Source of the DNA: Pagrus major
Lineage: Eukaryota; Chordata; Actinopteri; Spariformes; Sparidae
Length of the DNA: 64,000 nucleotides
Reading direction: 5' to 3'
Assembly: GCF_040436345.1 (NCBI RefSeq)
Contig: NC_133224.1
Location: 7,742,741 to 7,806,740, forward strand
The notes beneath the pieces were generated by a model. It ran no database searches. It worked only from the letters and a program-made list of their open reading frames with translations, and was not told the DNA's origin. Shown here one piece after another: positions 1-11,950 of the stretch. Each line of letters begins with the position of its first letter. Position 1 is the first letter of the stretch. A program made the translations under genes and the position numbers.

Positions 1-3000
1 CCTGGTATTTGGGCAAATGTTAAAGCCGGTGCACAACGGCGGCTCCAGGTTTCCAGAGTCGAGCCGAATAAAGAAAGAGGACAAGGAGTCAAACTGTATT
101 TATAGCTAGATACAATTAGCATCTCTGTGGTTGTTTTGAGAAGGATTATACGTCCCAGCCATTAGCCTCTTAGTGGGGGGTAGTGTGTACAGAGGTGACT
201 GGCTGATCAGCTTGTTTGGCTTAGCCTGAGGATACATTGACTGCCAGGATGACTGCAGTGAGCAAACAAGCGAGGATAGGTTATTTAATAGGTCGGATCT
301 GGTGGAGATGGAGCCCTCAGGAGGAGATGATGAGGATGGAGGTTGTGCACTAGAGAAAACAGCAGGCAGAACCGAGAACATGCAAGCAAAATGATGAGGA
401 TAAGATTGTTTTGCCTTTTATAAATGACTGAAAACTTTACTTGACTTTACTTGGGTGGCACAATTAAATCGCAGTCCTCATGGTGATGACAATCGGTATG
501 ACATGCTCCTCGTCATTTGGCCGACAGGACACGTCTTGACACAAAGCTGGAGCGATCCCTGACCAGCTAATACCCATGTAATTAAAACAGACGTGGCTGC
601 ACCTATGGGCTATCCCCTGCGACCTCTTGCCAGGCCAAGACGTGGGACGCCTGTAGACATCGATGTATGGCGGAGTAACTCCAGGACAAGGAATTAATGA
701 TCTGCTGCTTGGTTCAATCCTTCTGTTCTCAGTGACTCATTAATCAGTCTTAGGATAATTTTCTTATTAATCAGGTTAAGGATCCTGGAAGCATCTGTCA
801 GCTATAATGCAAACATGTTACACTTCATTTGCACATCATAGCCTAGAGGGCTAAAATATTTGTTTCGCTAAGCATCGGTGGACCAAAGACTGAATCAAGA
901 ATGCAAAGTTATGGATATTAAACGTACAATTTCACTCAAAGCCTACAATAAACATCAGACATGGGTTAATCCCTGGATTGAATATGAGGCTTTGCATAAA
1001 GGTTGCAGTCAGGTGAAGGATCATCTGGTTTAAAATTAGGTGAAGAGGGTTAAAATCCGCCCTACAAATCTGTCTACAATACAGATATGAGCAGGCCAGA
1101 CAATGAGCGCTGATCTGAGAACATCAGGAGTCCATGTTTGTGGAGGCAAAGAGCTCGGATAGTTCGACTTGTTTGTTATCAGGAGATCCATTTTCTTTCA
1201 CAAACAACATTAAGCATAAAATTAAGTTTCACAACAAGTTTGTCATCTTAACATTTAACACACTTTGACAGAGTATAAGATGCATTAAAGTGTTGTTAAT
1301 CTATTGTAGATACAACTGATGCACACGTGGAATTACAGAAAAATCAGCTGACATCAAAATGAACAGTGGGATTTATGAATAAGATCAATGTTGTTCCATG
1401 ATTTAAAATTATTTGTGTATGATGTCAGGTGTCATGTTAAGAACCTTTACTTACACGTTAGTCAGATTTTTAAACATTTGCTGATAAAGAGACAGAAATA
1501 TGTTACATATCAACATTTTTTTCCTGAATGGATATTCAGAATGTCCAGGCAAATCTTTCTAGTTGTTTTCATTTAAGCAATTAAAACTCAGGTTTTATTT
1601 TTTCTCAACATTATAATGACTGAGGCAATATCTTACAGCCTTTAGCCTGGTCACCAGTTCTGACATACAGTTTCAGAAAGGACCCATAAAAGTTGCAAAT
1701 CACAATATTATAATTTATGTAAAAGTTGCTTAAAAATCTGTATTTATAGTCACAATTTTGTATAAGCTTGTTTTGTCAAGGATAAAACTGTTATTATAAT
1801 TTTTAATCAAATTTTGTATCCCTTTTTTAAATTATTATTCTCATCTTTTGCTATAATATATATACATATTTTTATGCTAAACAGTAAAACTACCTCAAAT
1901 TACCACGACATAAAGCAGTAACAGCCGTCAAACCCAGCAAAAATCCCAAATATATTCAATTTACACTAAAATAAGACAGAGAAAAGCAGATAATTCTCAC
2001 ATTTGATCATCCAAAATGAGCAAATAGTTACTTCGATCGATCGATCAATTATCAGAATTGTTAATATTCACTCAGTCAACTTGTCGACTAATCCTTCCAG
2101 CACCAGTCATCTCTCCAAATCTGCTCCTGAGATGCTGGTCAGAGGAGTTTGGGGTATAGAAAGCGTATAGAATTACTTTATTAGCAGTGGGCAATCATTT
2201 GATACGTGTTAGATCCTAAATCTAGATTAAAATACCAGGTGGGATTGTTGGGCTAATGGAAAGGGGAGGGGTGGAGAAATGAGCTCAGTGACGATCATGC
2301 TCACAGTTAATCTAACCCTTCCAAGTTTCAGACACTTCGCGCCACTGACCGACACCAACACCAACACACACACACACACACACACTCACCTTCATTACAA
2401 GAAATCCCCCGACCCAATCTGTTTAACACTTTGAGAGCAGACTGAACCAAAATCTTCTTAAGCGCTCCCAAGCCGTTAAAACAGGATGAATGATAAGATG
2501 GTGGTGGGATGAACAGATGATGTATGTGTTTGTAGAAGGGTGGGGGTCCGGGGGGGCGGGGGTTAATTATACCGTATATCTTTGTAAAATAGGAAATCTT
2601 GACATCAATGAATAGATGTTGTCACTGATTTATTAAGGAATTACAACCCTCATGGCATTTTTTCGCTGATTTAACCTCTGCTTTAGTGATTAAATGTGAA
2701 ACCTCGGACCTCAGAGACGCTCTCGGTCCCCTCACTCGCCAAAAACCGACACTTTGGGATGGCGTCCGACCCGTCTTACAATCCCAGAGCGTGGAGTCAA
2801 TCTTGCAGTGACCTGGACCAGAGACATGACAGACTACACACTGGCCCCCCTGACAAAGTCGACCCCAAAGACCCTGAAGGAGACTTACAGGAACAAGAAT
2901 GTAAACAGACAATGGCGTCTGAAGCAGTGTGTATGACACTGGCCCGCTTGTGTTTGTATGCTAGTCTTTCTGTTGGGATGTCGTTAGGTGTCCGTCAATT

Positions 3001-4109
3001 ACTACTATGACACGCTACACAATCAATTGTTGAATAATCCAAACGTTATGGTTATAGACTCTCCCTTCACCTCCCTACACTCGTATTTTAAGGGTAACTT
3101 ATCTGCCAGAAAAGAGACAAAACACACATTAAACAAAGTTAAAGAAAGATTTGATTGCTAGCATTTCTATATGTTCTACAGATATTGCGATAATATCGTT
3201 ATCGTGAATGTGTTTGGCCACGATAATCGCCTAAGGAGAATCTGATACAGTGACAGCCCCAGTCTGAACTCGACCTGGCCGGCTCGACCATTTCACTTAC
3301 AAGTTCTCTAATGTGACCCGAACCCTCAAACAGTCCAAACACATGCAGGCTAGCTGAACTGGAAATACTTTTGCTGGTATCCTTATTCAGGTGGTGACTC
3401 ATCCAGAGGACATGGCACACCAGATCTGAAAGCCAGCCTGAGCTGATGACTTATCCCGGTACATCCAGGTGCTCTTCATCGAGGTAAAGTCAAGTTCTTG
3501 TGGAAAACTTCCATGATGCCAAAACTGGCAGTACAAGTTGTGAAGTTGTTCACCTCAACACATGATGGACACCTGACAGATACTTAATATTCATATAACT
3601 TGCTTCAATCCTTAACACCACATTGTTACAAGCATTTTATAGGCCTGTCTTCCATTATTTATACCCTGTAGAGGCTTCTTCATTATTGTAGTTCATGAGG
3701 ACTACCTGATCCAAAAACACGGTCAATAAGACGTGATGTTTCCCAACTTTATTTGATGCACATTATGGATTCAAGACACTTGGTTGTGTTTTCCAAATTC
3801 AAGCAAAGGAAGGTGGAAGCTCTTAGCTAACTTTTCAGGAGCATTTGACATGAGACAAGCCTTGTGGACGCACAGTATCTGATATTGAAATGCAGCTTTC
3901 ATAGAATACAGTCTTAATCGGGAAGCAACTTATGGGCGTTAACCTTATGATAGACTCTTTACGCTGCCTCTTAATACATATAGGTTTTAGCTTGATATGT
4001 TGTTATGTGGCTCAAGTGGTGACATGGCAGGTTTATTGCTTTATTTGGTCACTGTATTGTCTTTTAATCCAGGAACACACTAGAGACTATGTTAAACAAG
4101 CATCAACAA

Positions 4110-4112
<3 letters not shown>
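1..4112. other. Non-coding, AT-rich stretch; no gene recognised
   Basis: No open frame here matches a family I recognise. A short (CA)n lies at about 2364-2385. A small palindrome, (GATC) repeated, sits near 2034-2045. About 430-860 is mixed-composition sequence rich in ATTA/TAAT cores and looks like possible regulatory DNA, but that is only an impression. About 3180-3230 carries GATATTG/TATCGTTATCGTGA-type sequence typical of a teleost repeat fragment. A stretch near 2690-2935 is open on both strands and is treated as a finding. Confidence 0.5.

Positions 4113-4149
<37 letters not shown>
4113..4149. repeat. (CA)n microsatellite
   Basis: An uninterrupted CA dinucleotide run of about 18 units. 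It is the first of three long CA/TG tracts within 450 bp; the next one is in the complementary orientation. Confidence 0.95.
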
Positions 4150-4152
<3 letters not shown>

Positions 4153-4279
4153 CTCATTGGCTGCATCCATAGATGGTGGAACCCCACTTGGCATAATTAA
4201 TTAGTGGCTTAAACAGAAGCCTCCTGCTTAAAAAATGACCTGTTGATTTTGCCAACAGGCAAAGCGGGGGGCATGCATC

Positions 4280-4280
<1 letters not shown>

Positions 4281-4348
<68 letters not shown>
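4281..4348. repeat. (TG)n microsatellite
   Basis: An uninterrupted TG run of about 34 units lying between two CA runs, so it can pair with either of them when single-stranded. Confidence 0.95.
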
Positions 4349-4349
<1 letters not shown>

Positions 4350-4500
4350 AATGGGGGGTATTACCATGCTGTATAAATCCACACCAAGCACAATTAACAA
4401 GCAATTGGGAGGAGAAGTAATTAGTATTATCTGCTTATCACCGTCAACCCCTATTCTAAGGAAAATGGGTTAAAAAACACACAATGACACATACACTCAT

Positions 4501-4501
<1 letters not shown>

Positions 4502-4563
<62 letters not shown>
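4502..4563. repeat. (CA)n microsatellite
   Basis: An uninterrupted CA run of about 31 units. It is complementary to the TG tract ending at 4348, with a spacer of about 150 bp. Confidence 0.95.
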
Positions 4564-4567
<4 letters not shown>

Positions 4568-7268
4568 TTCCCTCCAGGCAAATGTGTAAGGGCTAATTAC
4601 AATCTCATTTGCAACTCAATAGCAGTATCCTCTCAGACAGGTCTATCCCCCTCCCTGCGTCCTCCCCTCCCCTCGTCCCCAACATACTGTGTGTTAGCTT
4701 TACCTCTCAGCCCACGCCGGGGGCACTCGCCACACAAACGACAAAAAACTGCTTCCCCATCCGTCGCTGTGTGGTGAGAGAGAGGTAGATCTCTTGATTC
4801 AATAGACACAGGTGATATGAGGTAAATGTGGACTGCATCTTCAGCAAACACTGTGGGGGGATTTCATGAAAACTTTAGAGGTTTAAATTAGATCTACAGC
4901 TGAATTTGATGGATACTTTTGCATATATATTACATATGAATAAAAATTAAGAAAATAGTGTGAATATCTGAAGCATTATCAGCTGTGCTGTCTTCAGAAG
5001 TTCGGCCCAGTAAACGCTTTCAGAGCGTTTTTTGCGCAAGTTAGCTGAGATATACAAATTCTTTATTTTCCTCAACCAACAGTCCAAAACACAGTGATAA
5101 TACATTTAATGTCATGGAAGAGTTTACGAAAACTATTTTGGTATTAAAAATGACTTCAATAATGAAGCTGTTGCAGATTATTTTTCTGTCAACTGACATG
5201 AGAAAGATGGCACGAACATTCACGGTCCCGTCAGGCTGACTTGTAATAACTTTGGTGATACTCTCCCTCATACATAGAGTATGAAGTGTAATCAGTTTAT
5301 AATATCTCTGCCCTCATTAAGACCCTGTTAGGTAACCGTCACAAAAAATACTGACCCTAACAATACACAAATTATCGCCGTGGCAAATTTATAGCCATGG
5401 AACAACACTTTACTTACTCAAGTACTGTACTTAAGTACATATTTAGGGTACTTGGACTTGCCATTTTGTGCAACTTTATGCTTCTGCTTTATTATATTTG
5501 TCTGACAGCTTTAGTTACTTTTCAGATAACAACATTTTTCATAGCCTTCCTGTCCAGTATTTCCAAATTTGGTGACTTTGAATGTCTGATAAACTAAAGG
5601 ATGAAGTGTTCTTAACTACTTCTTAATTTAAATAATATATTTTAAAAACCCACTGGAATTAGCCAGAAATGCATCATTAGGGAGCTGAAAGCTACAAACG
5701 AGTGATGATCTCATAGAATATATTGGATCGCTGTAGATTAGACTACCTACAGTAGCCTACAGTAATTAAAGTAATTAAAATTATCTGAACCTTAAACATA
5801 TACGGCAGTAATATTAATCCGAAAACACCAGATTTAATAGTCGAACACTGGCAGGAAACATTTTTCTACATGAAGACTGCTTTTACTTTTCACATTTTAA
5901 TTATGTATGTAATAATTGCAAGATTTTTTAAATAATTGTCATGCTCAAGGGATAAACTGGTAATTCATTTTTTAAAAAGTCAAATGAAATGACTGTGGTC
6001 ATGAGGAGAAAACAGGCTGTTGACTTTCTTTTTCATACGTCATCTAACCCCGAGAGCTTTCCATCAAGAATCCCTTTACAAAATCTTAAGTGAATCAGCT
6101 AATAATGACATTGCAATACGCACATTTAAGGGATAGATTTCCCCCTTTAAGACTGTCAAAGAGTTTCAGGAAACCAGAGGCAGACTCTGTGACTTGATTT
6201 AATTCTCTTATGAGTTGCTGCGTCACTGTGACATTCTAGCATTTGCCCGGAAAATCCCCTCTGGGTGAATTAATAAGTGAGTCAGAGCAACAAGCTCCTT
6301 TACACTTCAAGGTGTGAGGTTACATGCTATCAGAGATTATTTGTGTAATAAGATGTTCCTTCCAGGTATCGTTAAGAGGTGTATTGTTGTTCTTTCCAGT
6401 CAAACGAACCACCTCCACACAGTATCACATTCTCTGTTTGAGGGATCAGCTTACCATCAAGCTCACGGTTAGCTGGCAAACTCCAGTTTAAGCCTTTAAA
6501 AAATAGCCTGGCAAATCACTGCTCGCACTGGATTATTTGTTTACTTGTTCACCGATTGTGGTCATAGAGCTTTTAATAGTGAGAGCTGACTGTCTGGGTG
6601 ACACTGCAGGTGACGTCATGGGTTAAAGAACCATTCTGAGCCTGGATGGTTAACCCTGACAAAGCCTGTGGAAACCCTCTGACGGCTGGTGTTTGTTTGA
6701 AAGACTCAGATAAGGGAAGCTGCAGAAATGTGTTGACCCTGCTCTGTTTTTTTAAAAATAATTCGGCCTAAGCTTTTTTCATCTTCTGAAGCTGTGCTCT
6801 TTCTGTTTATGAATGTAATTTTAATGCAAAATTATTGTTTATTATTAAATATTATGCAAAAATATTCAATTTTCTCAATATTTGGTATAAAAAGTCGTTA
6901 CACAGTTTTAAATTTATGAGGTCTTATTTGTCACAAACATTTTCTCTAACTTAATTTCTCCAACTTTTCACACATTTCCTCTCTTACACATCTTTAAATT
7001 CTAACACTGAACCCGATACTGTCTTTTTACTTTATATCTGCATCAGGACCACAAATCTACAACATGCCTCTATACTTACCTGCAATACTTGAATAAGAAA
7101 CAGATCATTTGTCCAAATCTCAGTCTTAAATTTGATTAAAAATGATCATGAAATAGTCTCAAATGGGTTTAATTTAAGTGTCTGATAGGAGTAGAGTTGA
7201 TTGATGGCACTGCAGATGTGATCTAGTGTAGTCTTTGTTAAAGTACTACAAGGACTGAGAAAATTATT
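4564..7268. other. Non-coding stretch with repeat fragments; no gene recognised
   Basis: 5060-5260 contains pieces of the AACCAACAGTCCAAAA / GATAATAC type repeat seen many times in the window. 5399-5530 is a fragment of the TACTCAAGTACT / TACTTAAGTA MITE family. About 6000-6700 is more complex sequence without open frames and could be regulatory. I see no splice-consistent coding exon. Confidence 0.45.
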
Positions 7269-7582
7269 TTAAAAATGTTCTTTCACATCAGCTTTGTTAC
7301 TCATGATCTGCACTTTTATTGGTCTTGGATGCTCTTGTGGATAAATGAAATTATTCAGTAAAGTTAAAGTTATTTTTGTTCTCATTTTTATTTTTAGAGC
7401 AATGAGCACATTAAAAAGCAAAAACAGTACATGAAGATCTTCTCTGAAGAAAAGGTCAAAATACTTTATTTGTAATTTTATGAAAGACAAATTTTACTTG
7501 AATATTGCCCAATATTGGTATCTGTCCTGCCTCATCATAAAAACCCTCCTCTGCTTCCCTCCATCATCATATGTAACAGGTG

Positions 7583-8008
7583 TTACTGGTGTTGTTTAGG
7601 AATCCTGAGGGATTTAAGGTGGGACTTATTCTTACCTAATACTATAATGCTCATTAATTCCTGCTTTGGTGACTTACGTCCCCCTGATCCTCTCTGGTCA
7701 GTCCGGTCCAGCCTCGCCCTGCTGACGCTGTCAGGGCCGCGACAGAAAGGCCACTCAGCTGTCAGCTGGGAAAAAGCAGTGGACGGATCTATAGTCTCTG
7801 TGAAGGCGGGAACATGGGATTGTAAGATAGGGGTATGTGTCTGCAATGGCACAATTTCGTACAATTTCGGGAAGAAACGATTGAATCCACTTACTTGTTG
7901 CATGACGTCCCTCAACTGGAAATTCTGGCGTGAAAGCTCATGATCACAAGCGCTTGCCCCGTTGAATAATGACACAGTTTGTTCTGATTTTTCTGTTTGT
8001 TGGCTCAA
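7583..8008 (-). other. Unidentified open stretch, possible orphan exon(s)
   Basis: The minus strand is open for about 140 codons and the plus strand is open across nearly the same interval (7515-7943). On the minus strand the sequence contains two perfect GTAAGT donor-like hexamers, one near 7885-7890 and one near 7674-7679. Pyrimidine-rich AG acceptor-like sites lie between them, so this could be two exons of an unknown transcript. I do not recognise the translated product and see no domain. It may equally be chance openness in a moderately GC-rich patch. Confidence 0.2.
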
Positions 8009-11000
8009 GTTGCACTCTGATCTTTATTTAAACTGAGTAGATACTGAAAAGATAGTACATGTGGGCCAGACTTTTCTACTATTGCATAAACATCGGTATG
8101 AGGACCTTAGATGAATATTAGATAGTCATCCACAAAAGGGCAAAACAAGTGGGCTTAAGCACAAAGAAATTCATGGTTCGATATGCGCCATGGTTCTGTG
8201 GGCTAAAGGAGAGACCCATATTCCTATATAATGTGTTTCAGAGGCTCATGTCTGAAAACATGACACTCTTCAGCCCGTCCTCACATCTAACATGAAAATA
8301 ATTTGACCATTTCAGGGTTTTTTGTACTCAATATTGATCAGTGCCTGACCGTGAAGGTTTGTTGAGGTCTTGAATGATTCTTGTCAATTTAATATTAAAG
8401 TCTTGCACATAGTGTGAGCTCTCCAATCCCAATGGCCCAGGTATGCTATTAAATAGGGCTCCAATTAACATTTATTTTCACAAATCTACTGATTACTTTC
8501 AGAACTACTAGCGACCTATTAAGCATATAAAATTTCAAAAATTGTGAAAATTGCTTCTTTTGTCCAACCAACAGTCCAAAATTCAAAGATTCTTCGTTTA
8601 CGATCACAAATGACAAACAAAAGCAACAAATCCTCACATTTAATAAGCTGGAAAATGCAAACAAGTGGTTAGGTCAACTTTCATGCTGTTGTTATTATTA
8701 TTTAGCTACTGTGGCATCTGGCAAGCAATACAGAAGTATCCACTGCTGTAACACCAGACTACAGAGCAGCTTCTTTCTTCAGGTTGTGAGTCTCCTCAAT
8801 TCATCCTCCAAACCCCAACTGAAATAATTGGTATTTTATTTTTTGTATATATTATGTTTACATTTACATGTACATTTATGTTTTTTAATAAGTTGCACAA
8901 AAAGACTACAACTATTATTTAATTGTACAGTCTTGGTTGTTAAATGTTAACTTATTGACTTTGAATCTTAAAACTATTATTCACCAATCGTCCCACTGAT
9001 TTTGGTTGTTTCAGCAGGAGTTTTATCTGCACCTTATGCAAAATCTAATATAGTGACAACAAGTAAGTACACCAAAGGTAGTGAAAACAAACACAGTCAC
9101 ACTCACTGATGGCTTATATTGATTTTGTCATGTCGTTTTGTCGACTCAAGCTCAACTAAAATTCAATCTGTCATATAAATCCCACGTAATCTCCTGTGGT
9201 ACTGCTGCGATGTTAAGTAGGTTTGTAGCCAGGTTTGTTGATATCAGATCAGCTAAACTACGGCAGGAGAAGCAAGAAGTGATGATATCACTTCAGTCCT
9301 TCAGGTAATCTTTGAGACATTGTTGGCATACATCCAGTGGTGTTGTGTCAACAGTAGAGTAATTGTATCATAGCGCCCATCATCTGCTACTGAATCACTG
9401 TGATAAATAAGCCTTGTATTAGAGCAATCGATCGAAGCAGAATTAACTCACTGCGCTCACAGCAGCCACTGTAAATGTGTGTGTATGTGTGCCTGTGAAC
9501 ATATGTTTCAGCACTTCAGTTAATGTGTGTGAATGTCCAGCAGCACAGCATGACACAGTTAATGTACGCATGATACATCTCGTTGTCAGAAGGACGAGAA
9601 CTGACTGCAGTGTGTGGATAACGTTAGCTCAAAGATCCCCAGTACAGCTTCAGACTGAGTGTGTCTATAAAAAACCATCTAAGATTATCAACGCAACACA
9701 CATCCTCTGTTACTACTTTAAGCTGTTGCCGTCAGGAGTGTGTTTCAAAGTTTGGCTTTAGTCATAGCTGCAATGATCAGTCGACTAATCGAATACTTGT
9801 CAACTATTAAATTATTCACAAACTATTTTGATAATTGATTTTTTTTAATGATCTTTTAGGGAAAACATCTTTTGCAATAATCCTCCTCAAATCATAAACA
9901 CTTGCCAGATATTTTAGTTTAACAATAAACTTTATTGTCCAGTAAGACATCGGTACACTGAAACAGTAAACATCACTGAGGATTTAATGATTATAAATTA
10001 CCCCAAGCGTATTTTTCTGCATTATAATATCAGCGCATATATATAAGTATCTGTGACAGGCCAATAATATTGTCTGCCTGTGAACAGTCACAGTACAAGA
10101 AATGTTCAGTGATAGATGCACCTGCACTTTTGACCTTCTCCTAATCCTTGTGTGTCAAACCTAAAGTCGTTGGTGTGAATGAATCACCTTTACATACGTT
10201 TGTTTGCACACTCGCTTGCCTTGAACTGCCCGTTGAGGGACGATTAAAAAGTACTTGGTTAATTGGTGACCATTGAAGATGACTCACCTATGTGTGTATA
10301 TTTGTGTCTTCACGTCTTATGTGTGTTTTCCCGCTGGGTTCATGTGACAGCAGGGGTGGGAGGCTAAGAGGCGTTAGCTTGGTGAGAAGGATTACCTATA
10401 TCTGTTAGGCCTCCTTTTCTTTCCCCAGGGCAGTGTCACGTCTCATTACTTCTGTCCTCCAGCCTGGATAGTCTGGCTCGAGCTGGATACATTTAAAACG
10501 CGGGCAGCCTGGGCGTCCAAGAACACCAGGTTTAGAGGCCCAGTGATATGCGTGCCCTTTGCTTGAGAGGCTTTTATTTCAGTAAGCAGACAGGTAACTT
10601 CTCCCAAAGCTGGCATTGATGGCAGTTAAGCCTCCACTTGTTTAAGTGAAACGGATGGCTGCATCTCGGAGAGAGACGTGCTCAGCGTGTGGTTACAAGC
10701 TGTTCTTGTGATTGTGGCATTGATAAAGACCCCAGCTGACGGACCTGTGTGTAATTAACGCCTAACATCACACATCACATGTGATGAGGAAGATTAGAGG
10801 GGAGGTTATACAGGAATAAAGCAAGGTGGAGAGGTTTGAGTCAGTTTTCTGTGATGCCAGCTTCTGAAAAAGTGAGGATTTGCTGCTTCTCTCTCATTTA
10901 TATATAATATAAATTCAACATTTTTGGGTTTTCTGACTATTGGCCGGACAAAACAAGCTATTAAAGGATGTCAAATCAGCCTGTGAGAAACTTTGAAAGG

Positions 11001-11950
11001 CATTTTTTTAGTATTTTGTGACATTTTGAAAGCAAACAAATGAATAGGTAATGAAAATTGCTGAATAATTGGGACTCGTACAGTTTCAGTAAAAGAAGAA
11101 GTGACTGTCCTCACACTTTAAAGGTGACTTTATTGATATTAAACATTCAGTTTTATTCTTGTCATATTTGCATATGTATTACATTTATCTCTATTTTATA
11201 TCATTATCATTAATCCAGGAATTATGATTGGCATTTTTCACTATTTTTTTACATTTAAAGGAGAAAACAATTGATTATTGAATCAATAAGTTAGTTAAAT
11301 GTACTACAAGGAGTCCTTACTGATGCCTTTATATGACCTATATAAACAAACAAGACCATCAGTAATAAGATTAGCTATTTCTACAGTTTTTCTTAATGCA
11401 TGTAACTGGGTCGGATTGCAATTATCCAGGGTTTATATCATCAAATTAAAACATTTTGAGTGCCGAGGATGAATTGAGGGGTCTCGCAGCCCGAGGAAAC
11501 TTGGTAGTCTGGTGGTAGTAGGTTCACTTTGTTTCAACATCATCAACATCGACTAAAGAGTTGTGTCGACTACAAGTTCCTTGTATGCTCGCCAACTTGC
11601 CACCAAACCTCAATCAAGTCAGGAAAGTTTAGGAAGTAGTGGTATAATGTTGATTTGTTTACTATGTATTATTGTCTGCGTCTCTAACATACAGCTCGAG
11701 TGTGGCAAACACAACATTATGTAATTATAGTCATTACAGTGATATAATATATTCTAAATCCCCTTTGAAACACTTTAGTTAACAGATCATTTATTCAATT
11801 ATTGTAAAGAACTCTTCAACCATCCCTATAAACCATTCGGCCTAATCACTTGCAAATCCTTCCAGTCAAGTGGCTCATTAGAAGAAATCACTGATGTTAA
11901 GCTGAGTGGCATAAACACCCTCTATAGTCCTTTTCTCCTCAAACTGCTGT
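8009..11950. other. Non-coding stretch with repeat fragments; no gene recognised
   Basis: 8450-8690 is a copy of the common repeat that contains AACCAACAGTCCAAAATTC and GCAACAAATCCTCACATTTA. 9770-9840 has the TCGACTAATCGAATA end of the same family. 10915-11080 has another decayed copy carrying CCGGACAAAACAAG. 10430-10850 is higher-complexity sequence with no open frame. No coding exon could be supported. Confidence 0.45.
8450..8690. repeat. Interspersed repeat copy, AACCAACAGTCCAAAA family
   Basis: Shares several diagnostic strings with other positions in the window (for example about 5080-5100 and 45140-45420): AACCAACAGTCCAAAA, GACAAACAAAAGCAACAAATCCTCACATTTAA in shorter pieces, and a GGCTCCAATTAACA end resembling the TTGCAGCTCT end elsewhere. 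The family is probably a non-autonomous DNA element of teleosts. Class not determined here. Confidence 0.55.

Noticed and set aside
4209-4473. Open frames made of repeated VC or HT residues
   Set aside because: Translations of (TG)n and (CA)n microsatellites; the same holds for those near 41.0 and 61.0-61.8 kb.
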